The notes under the pieces were generated by a model. It saw only the letters and a program-made list of their open reading frames with translations. It was not told where the DNA came from and ran no database searches. Shown here one piece after another: positions 4,746-5,896 of a stretch of 5,896 nucleotides of DNA. The position numbers and the translations under genes were made by a program. The stretch lies in contig JAFYAD010000034.1 in NCBI GenBank assembly GCA_017540915.1, forward strand, positions 1-5,896. The letters are read 5' to 3'. The stretch's first letter is position 1. Each line of letters begins with the position of its first letter. The DNA is from Lachnospiraceae bacterium. GTDB taxonomy: Bacteria > Bacillota_A > Clostridia > Lachnospirales > Lachnospiraceae.

Positions 4746-5579
4746 TTATCCCTTGATAGCGCCGGCCACGAAGCTGTCCTGGATCTTCTTGGAGAGGAAG
4801 ATGTAGATGAACAGCGTCGGGAAGGTGGCAAGCACCAGGGCAGCGCCGATGGGACCCCATTCCGTCGTATACTGGCCGGAGAGGGCTTGAACGCCGACCG
4901 GCAGGGTCCGCAGTTCGCTTTTCGAAATAAAGATGTTGGCAAACATCAGCTCGTTCCAGCATTGCAGGAAGGTATAGATGCCAACGGTGGCGACAGCCGG
5001 TTTCATCAGCGGCAGGATGACGCGCCAGAAGACGCCCCAGGTTCCGCAGCCGTCGATGCAGGCCGATTCGTCCAGTTCCCGCGGGATCTCGTTCATGAAG
5101 CCGGTGCAGACCAGGATGGCCATTGACAGCGAGAAGGCCGAATAGGGTATGATCAGTGCCCAGTAGGTGTTGAGCATGTGCAGACGCGAGAGCGTCACAT
5201 ATACGGGAACGATGGAAGCATGGATCGGGATGGTAAGACCAAGCATAAAGAACTTGTTGAGGGTCTTCCGACGCTTCCAGATCATACGGGTCAGCGCAAA
5301 GGTGGCCATCAGGGCTACAAAGAGGGTAATGATGATCGTGGCAGTGGCGACGATGGTGCTGTTCAGAAAGTATCGTCCCATATTGCCGGTATTCAGGGCG
5401 TTTTCGTAGTTGGACCACAGCCAATCCTTCGGAAGGCCCACGACATTGTCCCCAAAGATCTCGGCGTTGCTCTTCAGGGAGAAGGTGAACATCCAGTATA
5501 CGGGGAAGAGGTTGACGATCAGCCACACGACAAGTCCGATGTAGATGATGACTCTCACGGCTTTGCTGTTGTTTTTCAT
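4746..5579 (-). CDS. Carbohydrate ABC transporter permease, MalG-like (CUT1 family, 277 aa)
   Basis: This is one of the two inner-membrane channel subunits of a sugar importer that works with an extracellular binding protein and a cytoplasmic ATPase. Six hydrophobic segments are visible at about 11-31, 73-97, 109-131, 139-160, 196-216 and 243-263. The cytoplasmic EAA loop that docks the ATPase is at 171-190 (ESACIDGCGTWGVFWRVILP), with the conserved Gly and the I-L-P ending. The length and the C-terminal pattern QDSFVAGAIKG are typical of complete MalG-type subunits. GGGAGG stands nine bases before the ATG, inside the end of the partner gene, whose stop is four bases upstream, so the two are co-transcribed and likely translationally coupled. 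The terminator at 4690-4723 ends the operon. The sugar cannot be deduced from the permease. High GC fits a core metabolic gene. Confidence 0.96.
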   Translation of the reverse strand: MKNNSKAVRVIIYIGLVVWLIVNLFPVYWMFTFSLKSNAEIFGDNVVGLPKDWLWSNYENALNTGNMGRYFLNSTIVATATIIITLFVALMATFALTRMIWKRRKTLNKFFMLGLTIPIHASIVPVYVTLSRLHMLNTYWALIIPYSAFSLSMAILVCTGFMNEIPRELDESACIDGCGTWGVFWRVILPLMKPAVATVGIYTFLQCWNELMFANIFISKSELRTLPVGVQALSGQYTTEWGPIGAALVLATFPTLFIYIFLSKKIQDSFVAGAIKG

Positions 5580-5583
5580 GGTC

Positions 5584-5896
5584 TTATTCCTCCCTCTCTC
5601 TAAAGATCAGATTGATCAGCAGGGCAAAGCCGAAGCAGAGCAGGATCAGGATGACCGCGATGGTACTGCCCAGTCCGTAGCGGTTGCGCAAAAACAGCAT
5701 ACTGATCATCAGCGTGCTGGGCACTTCCGTCGAATGCAGAGGGCCGCCGTTCGTCAATACATAGATCATGTCGAAGGACTTCAGCGATCCGGTCACTGCG
5801 AAGATCACACTGATACGGATGATGGGTTTGATGTAGGGAAGAATGATGTAGCGGTTGGCCTGCCCGTTCGTTGCGCCGTCCAGCATAGCCGCTTCG
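5584..5896 (-). CDS. Carbohydrate ABC transporter permease, MalF/UgpA-like, C-terminal part (5' end outside window)
   Basis: The last 103 residues are visible, beginning within the EAA loop (EAAMLDGATNGQANRYIILP, residues 1-20 as seen). Membrane segments follow at about 24-46 and 75-97. The intervening FDMIYVLTNGGP and YGLGSTIAV match the conserved C-terminal half of UgpA/MalF-type subunits. It forms the channel heterodimer with the 4746-5579 product. It ends in TAA at 5584-5586, four bases before the partner's ATG, and its final codons contain the partner's ribosome binding site. The solute-binding protein gene, often upstream in such operons, would lie outside the window. Confidence 0.95.
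   Translation of the reverse strand, partial: EAAMLDGATNGQANRYIILPYIKPIIRISVIFAVTGSLKSFDMIYVLTNGGPLHSTEVPSTLMISMLFLRNRYGLGSTIAVILILLCFGFALLINLIFREREE

Noticed and set aside
4636..5526. 296-residue minus-strand frame over the sugar permease
   Set aside because: It is a His/Arg/Pro-rich shadow of the MalG-like gene; the permease frame has six membrane segments and the EAA loop.

Overview
The window looks like a chromosomal segment of a Gram-positive Clostridia bacterium, most likely a member of the Lachnospiraceae. The basis is strong GGAGG-type ribosome binding sites, a WYL-domain regulator, an SPase II lipoprotein carrying the AIG-type helical repeats common in this group, DUF6273-type sequence, and a CUT1 sugar ABC transporter. 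This placement is an inference from gene style, not from a marker gene.

Layout. Positions 1-607 (+) hold the C-terminal 201 residues of a WYL/WCX-domain transcriptional regulator; its DNA-binding end lies outside the window. A 252-base spacer follows. It carries a two-tier stem-loop (658-718), a 14-base perfect palindrome (768-781) and a strong hairpin (814-851) whose 3' arm covers the first half of the Shine-Dalgarno of the next gene. Positions 860-1246 (+) encode a small acidic protein of unknown function. The 1247-1494 spacer contains two GC-rich hairpins, a possible promoter and a 16-base tandem repeat. It leads into 1495-2307 (+), a 270-residue protein of unknown function. A strong stem-loop (2533-2577) separates this from a convergent gene at 2628-3872 (-). 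That gene encodes a lipoprotein with four AIG-type repeats and a beta-rich C-terminal domain.

From about 4007 to 4631 (+) lie the remains of two genes. One is an unidentified coding fragment interrupted by a TAG. The other is a DUF6273-like gene that has lost its N-terminal region and its middle, with head and tail now in different frames. A probably bidirectional terminator (4690-4723) closes this decayed stretch. Positions 4746-5896 (-) are ordinary metabolic DNA: the two membrane permeases of a carbohydrate ABC importer, MalG-like (complete) and MalF-like (partial), four bases apart in one operon. The operon reads leftward, with its upstream members outside the window.

Taken together, a relatively AT-rich accessory block (about 1360-4680), with two unknown or surface-associated genes and two wrecked ones, sits between two GC-richer ordinary genes, the WYL regulator and the sugar transporter. 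The sequence shows no transposase, integrase, CRISPR array, tRNA or rRNA. I do not see a clear new multi-gene system. The items most worth a second look are the hairpin over the ribosome binding site before 860, the tandem repeat before 1495, the two unknown proteins, and the DUF6273 deletion remnant.
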